Shown one piece after another: positions 15,154 to 24,617 of a DNA stretch of 64,000 nucleotides. Every line of letters starts with the position of its first letter. Within the stretch, counting starts at the first letter, position 1. The notes under the pieces are model-generated. The model made no database searches. It saw nothing but the letters and a program-made list of their open reading frames with translations, and was not told where the DNA came from. Both the position numbers and the translations under genes were made by a program. Origin of the DNA: Flavobacteriaceae bacterium CRH (GTDB taxonomy: Bacteria; Bacteroidota; Bacteroidia; Flavobacteriales; Flavobacteriaceae); the NCBI GenBank assembly GCA_001507425.1, contig LMAJ01000001.1, forward strand, positions 308,143 through 372,142. Reading direction: 5' to 3'.

Positions 15154-18100
15154 ATGAATTTTAAAGATTTATTTACTAAAAAAACGAATCATTGTTTCGC
15201 ATTTGTTTTCTTATTGTGCTTATTGATGAGCAATAAAATAAGTGCGCAAAATGTGACACTCGAAGGTACCGTAAAAGATGCCTCAGGTTTAGGCTTGCCT
15301 GGAGTAAATATTTTAGAAAAAGGTACTCAAAACGGTACTTCTTCTGATTTTGATGGCCGTTATAAAATTAAACTCAGCAATCCTAAAGCAGTATTAAGTT
15401 TCTCTTTTATAGGTTTTAAAACCAAAGAAGTATCTGTTGCCGGGAAAACAAAACTTGATGTTTCATTGGCTGAAGATTCTAACAGCTTAAATGAAGTTGT
15501 AGTAATTGGATATGGAACTGCAAAGAAATCTGATTTAACCGGAGCAGTTTCTACTATTTCTGGTAACGATTTAAAGAAAGTGCCAGTGTCCAATGTCGCT
15601 GAAGCGTTAACAGGTCGAATTGCCGGTGTACAGGTAACCTCATCAGAGGGTTCTCCGGATGCGGATATAAAAATTAGAGTTCGTGGAGGCGGATCTCTGA
15701 CTCAGGACTCCTCACCTTTAATTATTGTAGATGGATTTCCAGTAAATAGTATGAATGACATTTCTTCATCAGATATTGATTCCATGACTGTTTTAAAAGA
15801 TGCTGCTTCAACTGCAATTTACGGATCACGTGGTGCAAACGGGGTAATTCTTATTACAACAAAACGTGGAAAAGATGGTAAAGTAGCTGTAAGCTTTAAT
15901 ATGTTTTATGGTATGAAAAAGATAGCTAATCAAATTGATGTTTTGTCGCCGGAAGATTATACGAAGTGGCAATACGAATACGCTTTACTTTCACAAACAG
16001 GAACAAAAGTAGCTTCTAATCCAACTTCTTACACTAAGTATTTTGGAAATTGGGAAGATCAGGATATGTACAAAGGTTTAAAGGGAGATGACTGGCAAAA
16101 GCAAATTTTCGGACGTACAGGAGAGGTACAGAGTCGCGATTTAGGAATTAGAGGTGGAAGTGATAAGATCAATTATAATTTTAATTATGCCCATTATGAT
16201 GAAAAGGCAATTATGATAGGTTCAAATTATAAAAGAAATAACCTTTCCCTGGCTTTAAATAGTAAAATAACTGATAAGATTGATGCTAGTTTTACAATGC
16301 GTTATTCTGATACTGAGATTGATGGAGGAGGTGTAAACGAACAAAATGAAAAATCTTCTTCAGATTCACGTATGCGTACTATTGTTGGTTATGCACCAAT
16401 TCCGGTAGCAGGTTTGACTTCTGGAGATGTTTCCGGAGATGGCACAGATGTATTGATAAATCCTTTAGTGTCTATTTCTGATAATAATCGCCAGCAATTT
16501 CGTAAGAACTTTAATATGTTAGGAAGTTTTGGATGGGAGATTGTAGATAATTTAAAATTAAAAGTAGATTTAGGTCTGGATAATTTAAACACTTTAGATT
16601 ATCGTTTTTACGGACGCACTACTTATTACGTAGCTAATGCTCCAATTGGTATATTGCAGGGTAAGCCGGCAATGATAATGTCAGATGGTAATGATAAACG
16701 TTTTAGAAATGCTAATACGTTAAATTATGATTTCAAAAAAATAATGGGTGAAAACCATCATTTGTCAGCTCTTCTTGGAGAAGAAAGCATTACGTATACT
16801 TCAAATACATTAACTAATACTATTCACGGATATCCTAATTTTTTTGATTTTGATCAGGCAAAAACATTAACAACACAAGGAACTCCGCAAGCAGTAGATA
16901 ATTATTACAGCCCTGAAGATAAATTATTGTCATTTTTCGGACGTGCAAATTATGACTACAAAAATCGTTACATACTATCAGCTACATTTCGTGCAGACGG
17001 TTCGAGTAAATTTTCAGAAGACAATCGTTGGGGATATTTCCCGGCTTTTGCAGCAGGATGGAAAATTTCTGAAGAGAGTTTCCTGAAAGGTAAAACCTGG
17101 ATAAATCTTTTAAAAGTAAGAGCCAGTTATGGTGAAGCAGGAAATAATAACATACCTGTTGGGCAGCAAATTCAAATTTTCCAATCTGTACCAACAACAT
17201 GGATCAATGGGGTTACTAGTGTTTGGGCACCTTCTAAAACAATGCCTAATCCAGATTTGAAATGGGAAACTACAGTTACTCAAAACGTTGGTTTGGATTT
17301 TGGGTTTTTCAAAAATCGCTTAAGTGGTAATTTTGATGTGTATAAAAATATTACCAGTGATTTGTTAATTAATTTTCCAGTTCCGGGATCAGGATATGAT
17401 TTTCAGTACCGTAACATGGGTGAAACACAAAATACAGGTTTTGAGGCTACTATAAATGTGGTGGCTATTGAAAAAGCCAAATACGGATTGAATTTTTCAT
17501 TCAATATGGGAATAAACAAAAACCGTATTAATTCATTAGGTGTTATGAATAGTTTTGGACAGGCTACCGGTTGGGCTTCTTCACAAATTGGAGATGATTA
17601 TCTGATAGAGGTTGGTTCTTCGCTAGGCACGATGTATGGTTATAAAAATGACGGAAGATATGAAGTTTCGGACTTTGATTATGCCGGAGGAAAATACACT
17701 TTAAAAACTGGTGTAACTCCTACTGCAACTACTTTGGTAGGAGACGGAAGTTCTCTTAAACCCGGAGATATGAAGCTGAAAGATGTTAATGGAGATGGTG
17801 TAGTAGATCTAAAAGACAAAACAGTTATTGGAAATGTTAATCCTAAAAGTTCAGGTGGTTTTGTTATTAATGGAAATGCCTATGGATTTGATTTAATGGC
17901 CGCTTTTAACTGGAGTATTGGTAATGAAGTATACAATGCGGATAAAATTGAATTTTCAACAGCTACAGCTTCAGGAGAGTACAAAAACTTAAATTCTACT
18001 ATGGCTGATGGAAAGAGATGGACGAATTTGGATCCCGCTACAGGTCAATTAGTAACAGAGCCAGGTGCATTAGCAGCTCTTAATGCTAATACAACGATGT

Positions 18101-18396
18101 GGTCTCCTTATATGAGAACTGCAATATTTACAGATTGGGCAGTCGAAGACGCATCGTTTTTAAGATTGAATACTTTAACATTAGGGTATACAGCCCCTGA
18201 GATGTTCACCTCTAAACTTGGAGTTTCTAAATTGAGATTTTATCTGACAGCAAGCAATGTTTTTGTTTGGACAAACTACTCAGGTTCTGATCCGGAAGTT
18301 TCAACGAGAAGAAAAAATCCACTGACACCTGGGGTTGATTCAAGTCCTTATCCAAGAAGCAGACAAATGGTTTTTGGGATGAATCTTAATTTCTAA
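15154..18396 (+). CDS. susC: SusC/RagA family TonB-linked outer-membrane protein
   Basis: A 1080-residue outer-membrane protein: signal peptide (1-32, ending ISAQ), a carboxypeptidase-regulatory-like domain (about 34-110; EGTVKDASGLGLPGVNILEKG), a plug with the SusC signature (GYGTAKKSDLTGAVS, EALTGRIAGVQV, RGGGSLTQDSSPLIIVDGFP), then a long beta-barrel ending in an aromatic residue (FGMNLNF). It imports oligosaccharides with its SusD partner, powered by TonB/ExbBD. It is first in a three-gene unit and is preceded by LacI-type palindromes. The DUF4957-like third gene hints at a pectin-type substrate. Confidence 0.95.
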   Translation: MNFKDLFTKKTNHCFAFVFLLCLLMSNKISAQNVTLEGTVKDASGLGLPGVNILEKGTQNGTSSDFDGRYKIKLSNPKAVLSFSFIGFKTKEVSVAGKTKLDVSLAEDSNSLNEVVVIGYGTAKKSDLTGAVSTISGNDLKKVPVSNVAEALTGRIAGVQVTSSEGSPDADIKIRVRGGGSLTQDSSPLIIVDGFPVNSMNDISSSDIDSMTVLKDAASTAIYGSRGANGVILITTKRGKDGKVAVSFNMFYGMKKIANQIDVLSPEDYTKWQYEYALLSQTGTKVASNPTSYTKYFGNWEDQDMYKGLKGDDWQKQIFGRTGEVQSRDLGIRGGSDKINYNFNYAHYDEKAIMIGSNYKRNNLSLALNSKITDKIDASFTMRYSDTEIDGGGVNEQNEKSSSDSRMRTIVGYAPIPVAGLTSGDVSGDGTDVLINPLVSISDNNRQQFRKNFNMLGSFGWEIVDNLKLKVDLGLDNLNTLDYRFYGRTTYYVANAPIGILQGKPAMIMSDGNDKRFRNANTLNYDFKKIMGENHHLSALLGEESITYTSNTLTNTIHGYPNFFDFDQAKTLTTQGTPQAVDNYYSPEDKLLSFFGRANYDYKNRYILSATFRADGSSKFSEDNRWGYFPAFAAGWKISEESFLKGKTWINLLKVRASYGEAGNNNIPVGQQIQIFQSVPTTWINGVTSVWAPSKTMPNPDLKWETTVTQNVGLDFGFFKNRLSGNFDVYKNITSDLLINFPVPGSGYDFQYRNMGETQNTGFEATINVVAIEKAKYGLNFSFNMGINKNRINSLGVMNSFGQATGWASSQIGDDYLIEVGSSLGTMYGYKNDGRYEVSDFDYAGGKYTLKTGVTPTATTLVGDGSSLKPGDMKLKDVNGDGVVDLKDKTVIGNVNPKSSGGFVINGNAYGFDLMAAFNWSIGNEVYNADKIEFSTATASGEYKNLNSTMADGKRWTNLDPATGQLVTEPGALAALNANTTMWSPYMRTAIFTDWAVEDASFLRLNTLTLGYTAPEMFTSKLGVSKLRFYLTASNVFVWTNYSGSDPEVSTRRKNPLTPGVDSSPYPRSRQMVFGMNLNF

Positions 18397-18413
18397 TTTT
18401 AAATTATCACAAA

Positions 18414-20228
18414 ATGAAACATAAAATAATAATAGCAGGATTGATAATTTCAGGTTTATTTAATTCTTGCCAGCAATTTGAAGACGATTATTTAGACACA
18501 TCAGCACCATCAACATTAGAGCCGTCTTTGATTTTTTCAGCACCGGATCTTGCAAAAGGAGCTGTTGATGGAATTAAAGTACCATTTGCAGAGACGAACT
18601 CTTATCGAGGCAGATTTTTACCCTATTATGGATTAAATACAGATGCAGAATGGTATAATGCTTCTCAAACAGCAGGAGATAAAGCAGATTTGTGTGTTTA
18701 TGATGCAAAACCAGGTAATACAGAGATGAATAATACCACTAATGCTTACGCTATGATGTATTCAGGTATTGAGCGTGCTAATGTTTGTATTAAAGGGATA
18801 CGTCAATATGGAAATCCTTTACCGGGAACAGAAATGGGACAATTATTAGGAGAAGCTTTGGCACTAAGAGCTATTTACTATGCTGATTTAGTTAAAGCAT
18901 GGGGAGATGTTCCGGCTCGTTTTGAACCTATTACTACTGCAACTTTATATTTGCCTAAATCAAGCAGAGATATTATTTACAAACAATTAATTGCAGATTT
19001 AGGAGAAGCATCAACATTGGTAGCATGGCCTAACCAAACCACTTTTACAAGTACGGTAGAACATATAAATAAGGCTTTTGTAAAAGGATTTAGAGCACGT
19101 TTGGCTTTGGCAGCAAGTGGCTATCAACAGTATCCTGACGGGGTAAGAAGAAGTAATGATCCGGAACTTTCAGTGGCTAATATGTATGCATTGGCATTAA
19201 AAGAATCTCGTGAAGTGATTCAAAGTGGTTCTGCTCATTTAGAATCTACTTTTGAGGGATTATGGAGAAAATACAACCAGGAAAATACTACTGCTGGCGG
19301 AGAATCTCTTTGGGAACTTCCTTTTGCAGATGGTCGTGGGCGTATGTTATTTACGTTTGCTGTAAAACATACTTCTATTAGTGATCAATTTCAAGCTAAT
19401 GGAGCCAATCGTGGTGGTGTAGCAGGTCCGTTGCCCTTTGTTTTTTACGATTATGATCAGACAGACTTACGTAGAGATGTTACTTGTGTACCTTATAAAT
19501 GGGGTACTGCCGTAGCGGCATCTCCATATCCTATTGCGAAGCAAGAGTTGGGAACAATAGATACATGGTACTTTGGTAAATACCGTTATGAATGGATGAC
19601 ACGCAGAGTTACTTCAGATAATGATGACGGAGTTAATAAAATGTACATGCGTTATGCTGAGGTACTTCTTATTGCAGCTGAAACAGCAAACGAATTAGAA
19701 GGAGCTGGTGCAGCAATGCCTTATCTGAAAGAAATACGAAGAAGATCATTTCCTGTAGCAGTTCAGACTGAAAAAGTAGAAAACTATGTAAACGCCCTAA
19801 GTAGTAAAGAGGCAATGTTTAATGCTATTGTTGAAGAGAATAAATTTGAGTTTACCGGAGAAATGGAACGTAAACAAGCACTTATTCGTTGGAATTTGCT
19901 TAAAACAAAACTAGATCAGGCAAAACAAAAAATGGCAGATTTATCAGCCCGCGCAGGCGCATATGCCGATGTACCAACAACTTTGTATTACAAGTATAAA
20001 GCAGATAATGTAAGTTTAGATATCTACGGATTAAATAGAGGAGAAACAACAAATCCTGGAGTAGCATATTCATCTATTACCTGGACCTGGACAGGTACAG
20101 CTGCAGACGCTAAAATTGCATCGCTGTATAAACCGGGAGTTAATCCTGATAACAGACAATTCTGGCCAATATGGCAAGTGTTTATTGATGGAAGCAACGG
20201 GCAATTGAAAAATGATTATGGTTATTAA
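18414..20228 (+). CDS. susD: SusD/RagB family nutrient-binding lipoprotein
   Basis: A 604-residue surface lipoprotein. The lipobox is LFNSC with Cys near residue 19. Typical SusD features follow: an N-terminal DDYLDTSAPST segment, TPR-like helices (GEALALRAIYYADLVKAWGDVP, YMRYAEVLLIAAETANEL), and a C-terminal part with EENKFEFTGEMERKQALIRW. It caps SusC and binds the glycan on the cell surface. It begins 17 bases after susC and is co-transcribed. It is slightly longer than average for the family. Confidence 0.95.
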   Translation: MKHKIIIAGLIISGLFNSCQQFEDDYLDTSAPSTLEPSLIFSAPDLAKGAVDGIKVPFAETNSYRGRFLPYYGLNTDAEWYNASQTAGDKADLCVYDAKPGNTEMNNTTNAYAMMYSGIERANVCIKGIRQYGNPLPGTEMGQLLGEALALRAIYYADLVKAWGDVPARFEPITTATLYLPKSSRDIIYKQLIADLGEASTLVAWPNQTTFTSTVEHINKAFVKGFRARLALAASGYQQYPDGVRRSNDPELSVANMYALALKESREVIQSGSAHLESTFEGLWRKYNQENTTAGGESLWELPFADGRGRMLFTFAVKHTSISDQFQANGANRGGVAGPLPFVFYDYDQTDLRRDVTCVPYKWGTAVAASPYPIAKQELGTIDTWYFGKYRYEWMTRRVTSDNDDGVNKMYMRYAEVLLIAAETANELEGAGAAMPYLKEIRRRSFPVAVQTEKVENYVNALSSKEAMFNAIVEENKFEFTGEMERKQALIRWNLLKTKLDQAKQKMADLSARAGAYADVPTTLYYKYKADNVSLDIYGLNRGETTNPGVAYSSITWTWTGTAADAKIASLYKPGVNPDNRQFWPIWQVFIDGSNGQLKNDYGY

Positions 20229-20262
20229 ATCTTTAGAAATTAATAATAAATTATAAGTTATT

Positions 20263-21834
20263 ATGATGAAAACAAAATATATATTTATAGGATTAATAAC
20301 CACAATACTTCTTGCAATTGGAGTTTCAGGTTGTGAAAGTTATAACGAAGAGTTATTAGACGGCATAGGAAATACAAGAGAATATTCTCCGATCGGAGTT
20401 AAAGCCACAGTTAGAAATTCAACTACAGTTGAATTAAACTGGACTGTGAAGTCAGATGAAAATGCAGATCATTATGTGGTGGAATTTAGCCCGGATGATC
20501 CTGAATTTAAAACTATTTTCAAAACAATTAATGTTGCTGCAAGTCAATTACCAATACAAGTACCTTTAGAAGGAGAAACTACTTATTATATTAGAGTAAA
20601 AGCTGTAAGTGCAGCTGGTTTAGAAGATTCTAAATGGTCAATTACTACAGCTACAACATTATCGGAACAGATTTTCCTGCCAATTAAGGCAGAAGAAATC
20701 GAAGCTGGTTCTGTTACTTTACGATGGACGCCTAACAGCAACGTAACTCAAATTTTATTCCAGCCGGGTAATATAGCTCACACTATAACACCAGAAGAAA
20801 AAACAGCGGGAGAGGCAATTGTTACTGGTTTAACTCCGGAAACAAATTACACTGCTACTTTAAAGAATGGAACTAAAACCAGAGGAACACTAACATTTAC
20901 CAGCGGTGTTGATCTTACAAAGGGTATTATAGTTAACCCACAAGATGATTTAATTGCTAAGGTAGCTCAGGCGCCAGCAGGATCCAGATTATTGCTTATG
21001 CCAGGTGTTTATCAAACAACGGGTGAGGTAATTGTAAACAAAACACTTATTTTTAGAGGTGTCAGACCAGAGAATAAACCAAAACTGACTGTCAAATTTA
21101 CGCTGGCTAATAATCCTGCTAATGCTGGTGAAGCAGTGAGTCTGTCTCTGATTGACCTGGACTTGAATGGAAAAACTTTAACTGGCGGTGCAATAACAAT
21201 TGGTTCAGCACAACCAGCGCCTTTAGGAGATGTTTTAATCAGCGCTTGTTATGTTCATGATTTCCCTTCTCAACTTATGTACGGAAATGCATCAGCCAGA
21301 TTAAAATCATTTACTGTAGATAATAGTATTATTAAAAATGTAAATACTGCCGGAAGTGCTGACTTTATCGATTTTAGAACTACGTATGTTGCAACCGTTA
21401 CTTTAACAAAAAGTACGTTTGATACTTGTTCATCACGCGATTTTATACGTTTAGATGCCGCCGCTGGTTTATCAGGGACAGGTTTAACAAGTAATGTGTT
21501 GATTGATGCATGTACTATATATGCTCCAACACTGCCACTTGCGAGTAGAATTTTATATGTACGTTTTGCATCAAATGCATTAACAGTGACTAATACATTG
21601 TTTTCAGTTGGATTAGCGGTTTACACAAACTCAACAGTAACGAATGCTCCTGGTTTTTCAAATAATAATAATTTTAATTCACCTAATTTACAGCTTACAG
21701 GAAATAATAATAGACCTGATGCTGCTGCAACAACATTAAACCCACAGTTTACAAATGCTGCAACAGGAGATTTTACAATTGGTAATCAAACATTAAAAGA
21801 TAATGCAATTGGAGATCCACGTTGGATTAAATAA
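20263..21834 (+). CDS. DUF4957/DUF5123-like surface lipoprotein with FN3 domains and a beta-helix
   Basis: A 523-residue lipoprotein (lipobox GVSGC, Cys near residue 24). Two fibronectin type III-like modules occupy about 43-125 and 130-212 (TTVELNWTVKSDENADHYVVEF, GSVTLRWTPNSNVTQ). From about 225 on it looks like a parallel beta-helix related to pectate lyases (LIDLDLNGKTLTGGAITIG, IKNVNTAGSADFIDFR, ending ATGDFTIGNQTLKDNAIGDPRW). Such DUF4957/DUF5123 proteins accompany susCD in pectin loci as glycan-binding proteins rather than proven enzymes. It is the last gene of the operon and a terminator follows. Confidence 0.8.
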   Translation: MMKTKYIFIGLITTILLAIGVSGCESYNEELLDGIGNTREYSPIGVKATVRNSTTVELNWTVKSDENADHYVVEFSPDDPEFKTIFKTINVAASQLPIQVPLEGETTYYIRVKAVSAAGLEDSKWSITTATTLSEQIFLPIKAEEIEAGSVTLRWTPNSNVTQILFQPGNIAHTITPEEKTAGEAIVTGLTPETNYTATLKNGTKTRGTLTFTSGVDLTKGIIVNPQDDLIAKVAQAPAGSRLLLMPGVYQTTGEVIVNKTLIFRGVRPENKPKLTVKFTLANNPANAGEAVSLSLIDLDLNGKTLTGGAITIGSAQPAPLGDVLISACYVHDFPSQLMYGNASARLKSFTVDNSIIKNVNTAGSADFIDFRTTYVATVTLTKSTFDTCSSRDFIRLDAAAGLSGTGLTSNVLIDACTIYAPTLPLASRILYVRFASNALTVTNTLFSVGLAVYTNSTVTNAPGFSNNNNFNSPNLQLTGNNNRPDAAATTLNPQFTNAATGDFTIGNQTLKDNAIGDPRWIK

Positions 21835-21856
21835 TAAATATTTATTGAGTTAGTTT

Positions 21857-21892
21857 AAAGGGATACAGTGTAAAAACGGTATCCCTTTTTTA
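21857..21892 (+). terminator. Terminator of the SusCD operon
   Basis: A 10-bp stem AAAGGGATAC / GTATCCCTTT with a 12-base loop and T-run, just after the DUF4957-like gene. Confidence 0.88.
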
Positions 21893-21945
21893 TATAATTA
21901 AGAATAAAAAATCAGCTTAATCTCCAAAATCTGCGAGAAACAGCC

Positions 21946-22518
21946 TTACTCAATCTCCAAATCAAATTTCTCCAACAATCCCGTAAGTGCAGCATGAGCA
22001 ACTTTTGTTCTTTTTATTTTATTTTCAGCAGGATCAAAAGCATAATTTCTGGAAGAACGAAAATCCGTTTTCTCCAGATTACATTCCACGAAAGTGGCAT
22101 TTGATAAATCACAATTTTTAAAAATTGCCAAAGACAAATCCGTATTCGAGAAATCAACATCTTTTAGAGAACAATCGATAAACTCCGTTTTCTTTAGTTT
22201 TTTATAAATGAAAGTCGAATAATCAAGCATACAATCCTGAAAACGCATCGAAAATAAAAAACTATTGCTGGAACTAAAGTCCAATCCCATCAATTTACAA
22301 CCAATAAATTTAATATTCTTTAGTCCCGCATTTTTAAGAACAGCCAATGAAAGATTACAGTTTTTAAAAGTACAATCTAAAAAATCGATAGAACTAAAGT
22401 CACTTTTAGAGAAATTACAATTAATGAACTCGCAGTTTATAAATTCGTTTTCTGATAATTTTTGATCCGAATAATCAATAGTGTCAAAAGTTTTGTTTTG
22501 ATGCAGGGCAGTTTCCAT
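21946..22518 (-). CDS. Pentapeptide-repeat protein (Qnr/McbG-like tail)
   Basis: A 190-residue cytoplasmic protein made of A(D/N)LxX-type pentapeptides (NEFINCEFINCNFSKSDF, CSLKDVDFSNTDLSLAIFKN, CNLEKTDFRSS), which fold into a right-handed quadrilateral beta-helix. The end (DPAENKIKRTKVAHAALTGLLEKFDLEIE pattern) resembles the tail of Qnr-like proteins that mimic DNA and protect gyrase. No resistance role is shown; chromosomal copies are common. A single gene, convergent with the SusCD operon. Confidence 0.85.
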   Translation of the reverse strand: METALHQNKTFDTIDYSDQKLSENEFINCEFINCNFSKSDFSSIDFLDCTFKNCNLSLAVLKNAGLKNIKFIGCKLMGLDFSSSNSFLFSMRFQDCMLDYSTFIYKKLKKTEFIDCSLKDVDFSNTDLSLAIFKNCDLSNATFVECNLEKTDFRSSRNYAFDPAENKIKRTKVAHAALTGLLEKFDLEIE

Positions 22519-22561
22519 AAATAATTAAGTTGAGGTTGAGGAAAAATTGAAGAGAAAGTAA

Positions 22562-22762
22562 TTATTCTAATTCAATACATTCGAAAATATCATTTTGAAG
22601 CATTACTTCAGAAATTTCATTTTCGCTGTCGATCCTTAAAATGTTATCACAATCCTCAAGGTCAAAATTCCATAGCGCATGAGGTAATAATTCGTGAAGT
22701 ACAACAGTCGCCGATTCTAATTTCGATTTTGAATCAACAGTAGTTTTAAAAACATAAATCAT
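22562..22762 (-). CDS. Small HMA-fold-like hypothetical protein
   Basis: A 66-residue protein, start set at 22762 (MIYVFKTTVDS). The pattern of alternating strands and helices (VFKTTV, ATVVLHELLPHALWNFDLEDCDNILRID) resembles the ferredoxin-like HMA fold, but the metal CxxC is absent, so it would not bind copper in the usual way. Many Bacteroidota carry such short proteins next to AraC genes. Function unknown. Confidence 0.6.
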   Translation of the reverse strand: MIYVFKTTVDSKSKLESATVVLHELLPHALWNFDLEDCDNILRIDSENEISEVMLQNDIFECIELE

Positions 22763-22833
22763 AATTTGCTCTTTTTTACCCTGCAAATTTCAACCAATGT
22801 GCTACTATTTTTCTAGGATTTCGTAATCAATAA

Positions 22834-23754
22834 TTAGGATTTATCAATCAATTTTCGATATTGAACAGGCGTAATCCCTTCCTGTTTTTTAAAGAAACGG
22901 CTAAAGTAAGAATGATCCTCATGTCCAACCTGCACTGCGATTTCACTTACAGAAAGTGTGGTTTGAAAGAGCAAATATTTAGCTTCTAACAAAATGGTTT
23001 CATCAATCCATTGGGCAGCAGATTTGCCCGTGGTAGCTTTTACGGATTTGTTTAAATGATTTGGCGTGACATTAAGTTCTGAAGCGTAATAATGAACCTG
23101 ATGATGTGTTTTAATATTGTCATGAATTAATTCCTTAAACTTTCCTGTAATGACGGCAGCGGCAGATGTACTTTTAGGAGTTTTAACCGAATTTTTATTC
23201 ATTTCGTAGAACAAAGCAATTAAATACGCCTGAACAATATTCAGGTTTGCAATATCATTTCCGGTATATTCCTGCTCTAACCGATTTAAAATAGAAGTTA
23301 CAGCGTTAGCCTCATCATTAGTCAAAGTAATTTTTGGATTTCCGGAAATTTTCAAAAAATCAAAATCATTCAGTATTTCACGGCTGGCATATTTTCCAAT
23401 TAAAATGTCGGGATGAAATTGGCAGACGTAACCCGTATGTTTAATGTTAACGTCTTTAATGGAAAAAATCTGTCCCGCGGGAACCATAATAATTTCATTC
23501 GAAACCGTTTCATATTCTTCATAACCCACTTTCATGACGTGCGTACCGGAAGTAATAAATAGTAAAGTATGACAGCTGTGTTTAGAAGGCGGAACCGGAT
23601 ATTTTAATTGCATTATTTCCTGCATTTTCAAACAGAAAAAATGATCAGAATTCGATTTAAAAAGTAAATGCATCGGATTTTCTTCCCCAAGAAATCGCTC
23701 ACGAAATCCTTTGGCACCGTATGTTTTTACTTTTTCATCGGGTTTTGTTTTCAT
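22834..23754 (-). CDS. AraC family transcriptional regulator
   Basis: A 306-residue protein. The N-terminal half is a cupin-like arm (residues about 50-120), and the C-terminal AraC HTH is typical (VHYYASELNVTPNHLNKSVKATTGKSAAQWIDE, LSVSEIAVQVGHEDHSYFSRFFKKQEGITPVQYRKL). Its ATG overlaps the stop of the DUF6642 gene by 4 bases, so the two are translationally coupled. The ligand and targets are unknown. Confidence 0.88.
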   Translation of the reverse strand: MKTKPDEKVKTYGAKGFRERFLGEENPMHLLFKSNSDHFFCLKMQEIMQLKYPVPPSKHSCHTLLFITSGTHVMKVGYEEYETVSNEIIMVPAGQIFSIKDVNIKHTGYVCQFHPDILIGKYASREILNDFDFLKISGNPKITLTNDEANAVTSILNRLEQEYTGNDIANLNIVQAYLIALFYEMNKNSVKTPKSTSAAAVITGKFKELIHDNIKTHHQVHYYASELNVTPNHLNKSVKATTGKSAAQWIDETILLEAKYLLFQTTLSVSEIAVQVGHEDHSYFSRFFKKQEGITPVQYRKLIDKS

Positions 23755-24323
23755 TGTTTAAAATAATACAATCTAAAATCGAGCAACTGGCAAAGTGCAT
23801 GATGTTTTTGGTACAACTCTTCTACAACCTCAATAAGATCGTCGTTGTCCTGATATAAACTGAAAAACGCTTTATCGATCGTGCTGCAGCTTGCAATTTT
23901 ATTATAAGTCGATCCGTAACCCGAAATAGCGCGCGCACCGGTTACATCCAGAAAATATTGTGCTTCTTCCTCGCTTAAATCCAATATTTTTTTGTTGGCA
24001 AAATGAATCACTTTTCCTTTCATTTTTCCTTCAAAAAGTTCGGCTATTTCTACAAGACTGTAATAATAATCGTGAAGGCAAATCGTGTTTTCCTGACCCG
24101 GCATCACCAGATAAATAATTTCATAATCCTTAAAATTATGATCTTCATAAAGCAATACATTAAGGCTTTCTTCTAAACCTTCAATGGTGTCGCAGGTTTT
24201 ATAAATGCTTGCAATTCCCTGGTCAATGGCTATTTCTTCCAGATTTTTGACCACATCTGTAGTTATAATTTCATCTACATCCGGAACACCTTCGAGGCAG
24301 AAAATAAATTTTTCAGTATCCAT
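23751..24323 (-). CDS. DUF6642 family hypothetical protein
   Basis: A 190-residue cytoplasmic protein. The opening KFIFCLEGVPDVDEIITTD, the core YLVMPGQENTICLHDYYYSLVEIAE and the end QLLDFRLYYFK match what I recall of DUF6642, a family of unknown function that may belong to a CHAT/caspase-like or Rossmann-type fold. It overlaps the following AraC gene by 4 bases. A -7 box and an inverted repeat lie in its leader. Confidence 0.6.
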   Translation of the reverse strand: MDTEKFIFCLEGVPDVDEIITTDVVKNLEEIAIDQGIASIYKTCDTIEGLEESLNVLLYEDHNFKDYEIIYLVMPGQENTICLHDYYYSLVEIAELFEGKMKGKVIHFANKKILDLSEEEAQYFLDVTGARAISGYGSTYNKIASCSTIDKAFFSLYQDNDDLIEVVEELYQKHHALCQLLDFRLYYFKQ

Positions 24324-24348
24324 GCAACAATGTTTTCTGATTGGTAAT

Positions 24349-24368
24349 AAGTGATGAAAGGATCACTT
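24349..24368. promoter_or_regulatory. Inverted repeat in the DUF6642 leader
   Basis: AAGTGAT-GAAAGG-ATCACTT, a perfect 7-bp inverted repeat between the putative -7 box (24383-24390) and the start at 24323. It could be an operator for the co-encoded AraC protein. Confidence 0.5.
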
Positions 24369-24382
24369 TGTTTTCGTATTGA

Positions 24383-24390
24383 CAAAAGTA
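24383..24390 (-). promoter_or_regulatory. -7 box for the DUF6642-AraC operon
   Basis: Reads TACTTTTG on the minus strand, matching TAnnTTTG, 60 bases before the start codon. Confidence 0.5.
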
Positions 24391-24564
24391 TTTTTTTATG
24401 TGGAAAAACTGTTATATGCAACACATTTTAACAAAAGCTTTTATCAACAGAGACCTGACAGTTCTCAAGTTTCAGAATAAAATCTGTCGAATCTAAAACC
24501 TCATCAATATAATTTTGATATAATTTAGAACAATCAAAATCAATAATTTGTAATGATCTATAAC

Positions 24565-24572
24565 TAATTTTG
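24565..24572 (+). promoter_or_regulatory. -7 box for the radical SAM/repair operon
   Basis: TAATTTTG matches TAnnTTTG and lies 45 bases before the ATG at 24618. Confidence 0.45.
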
Positions 24573-24617
24573 ACATAATTGAATACCACTTCAAAAACAA
24601 ATAAAAAAACGTCAAAA

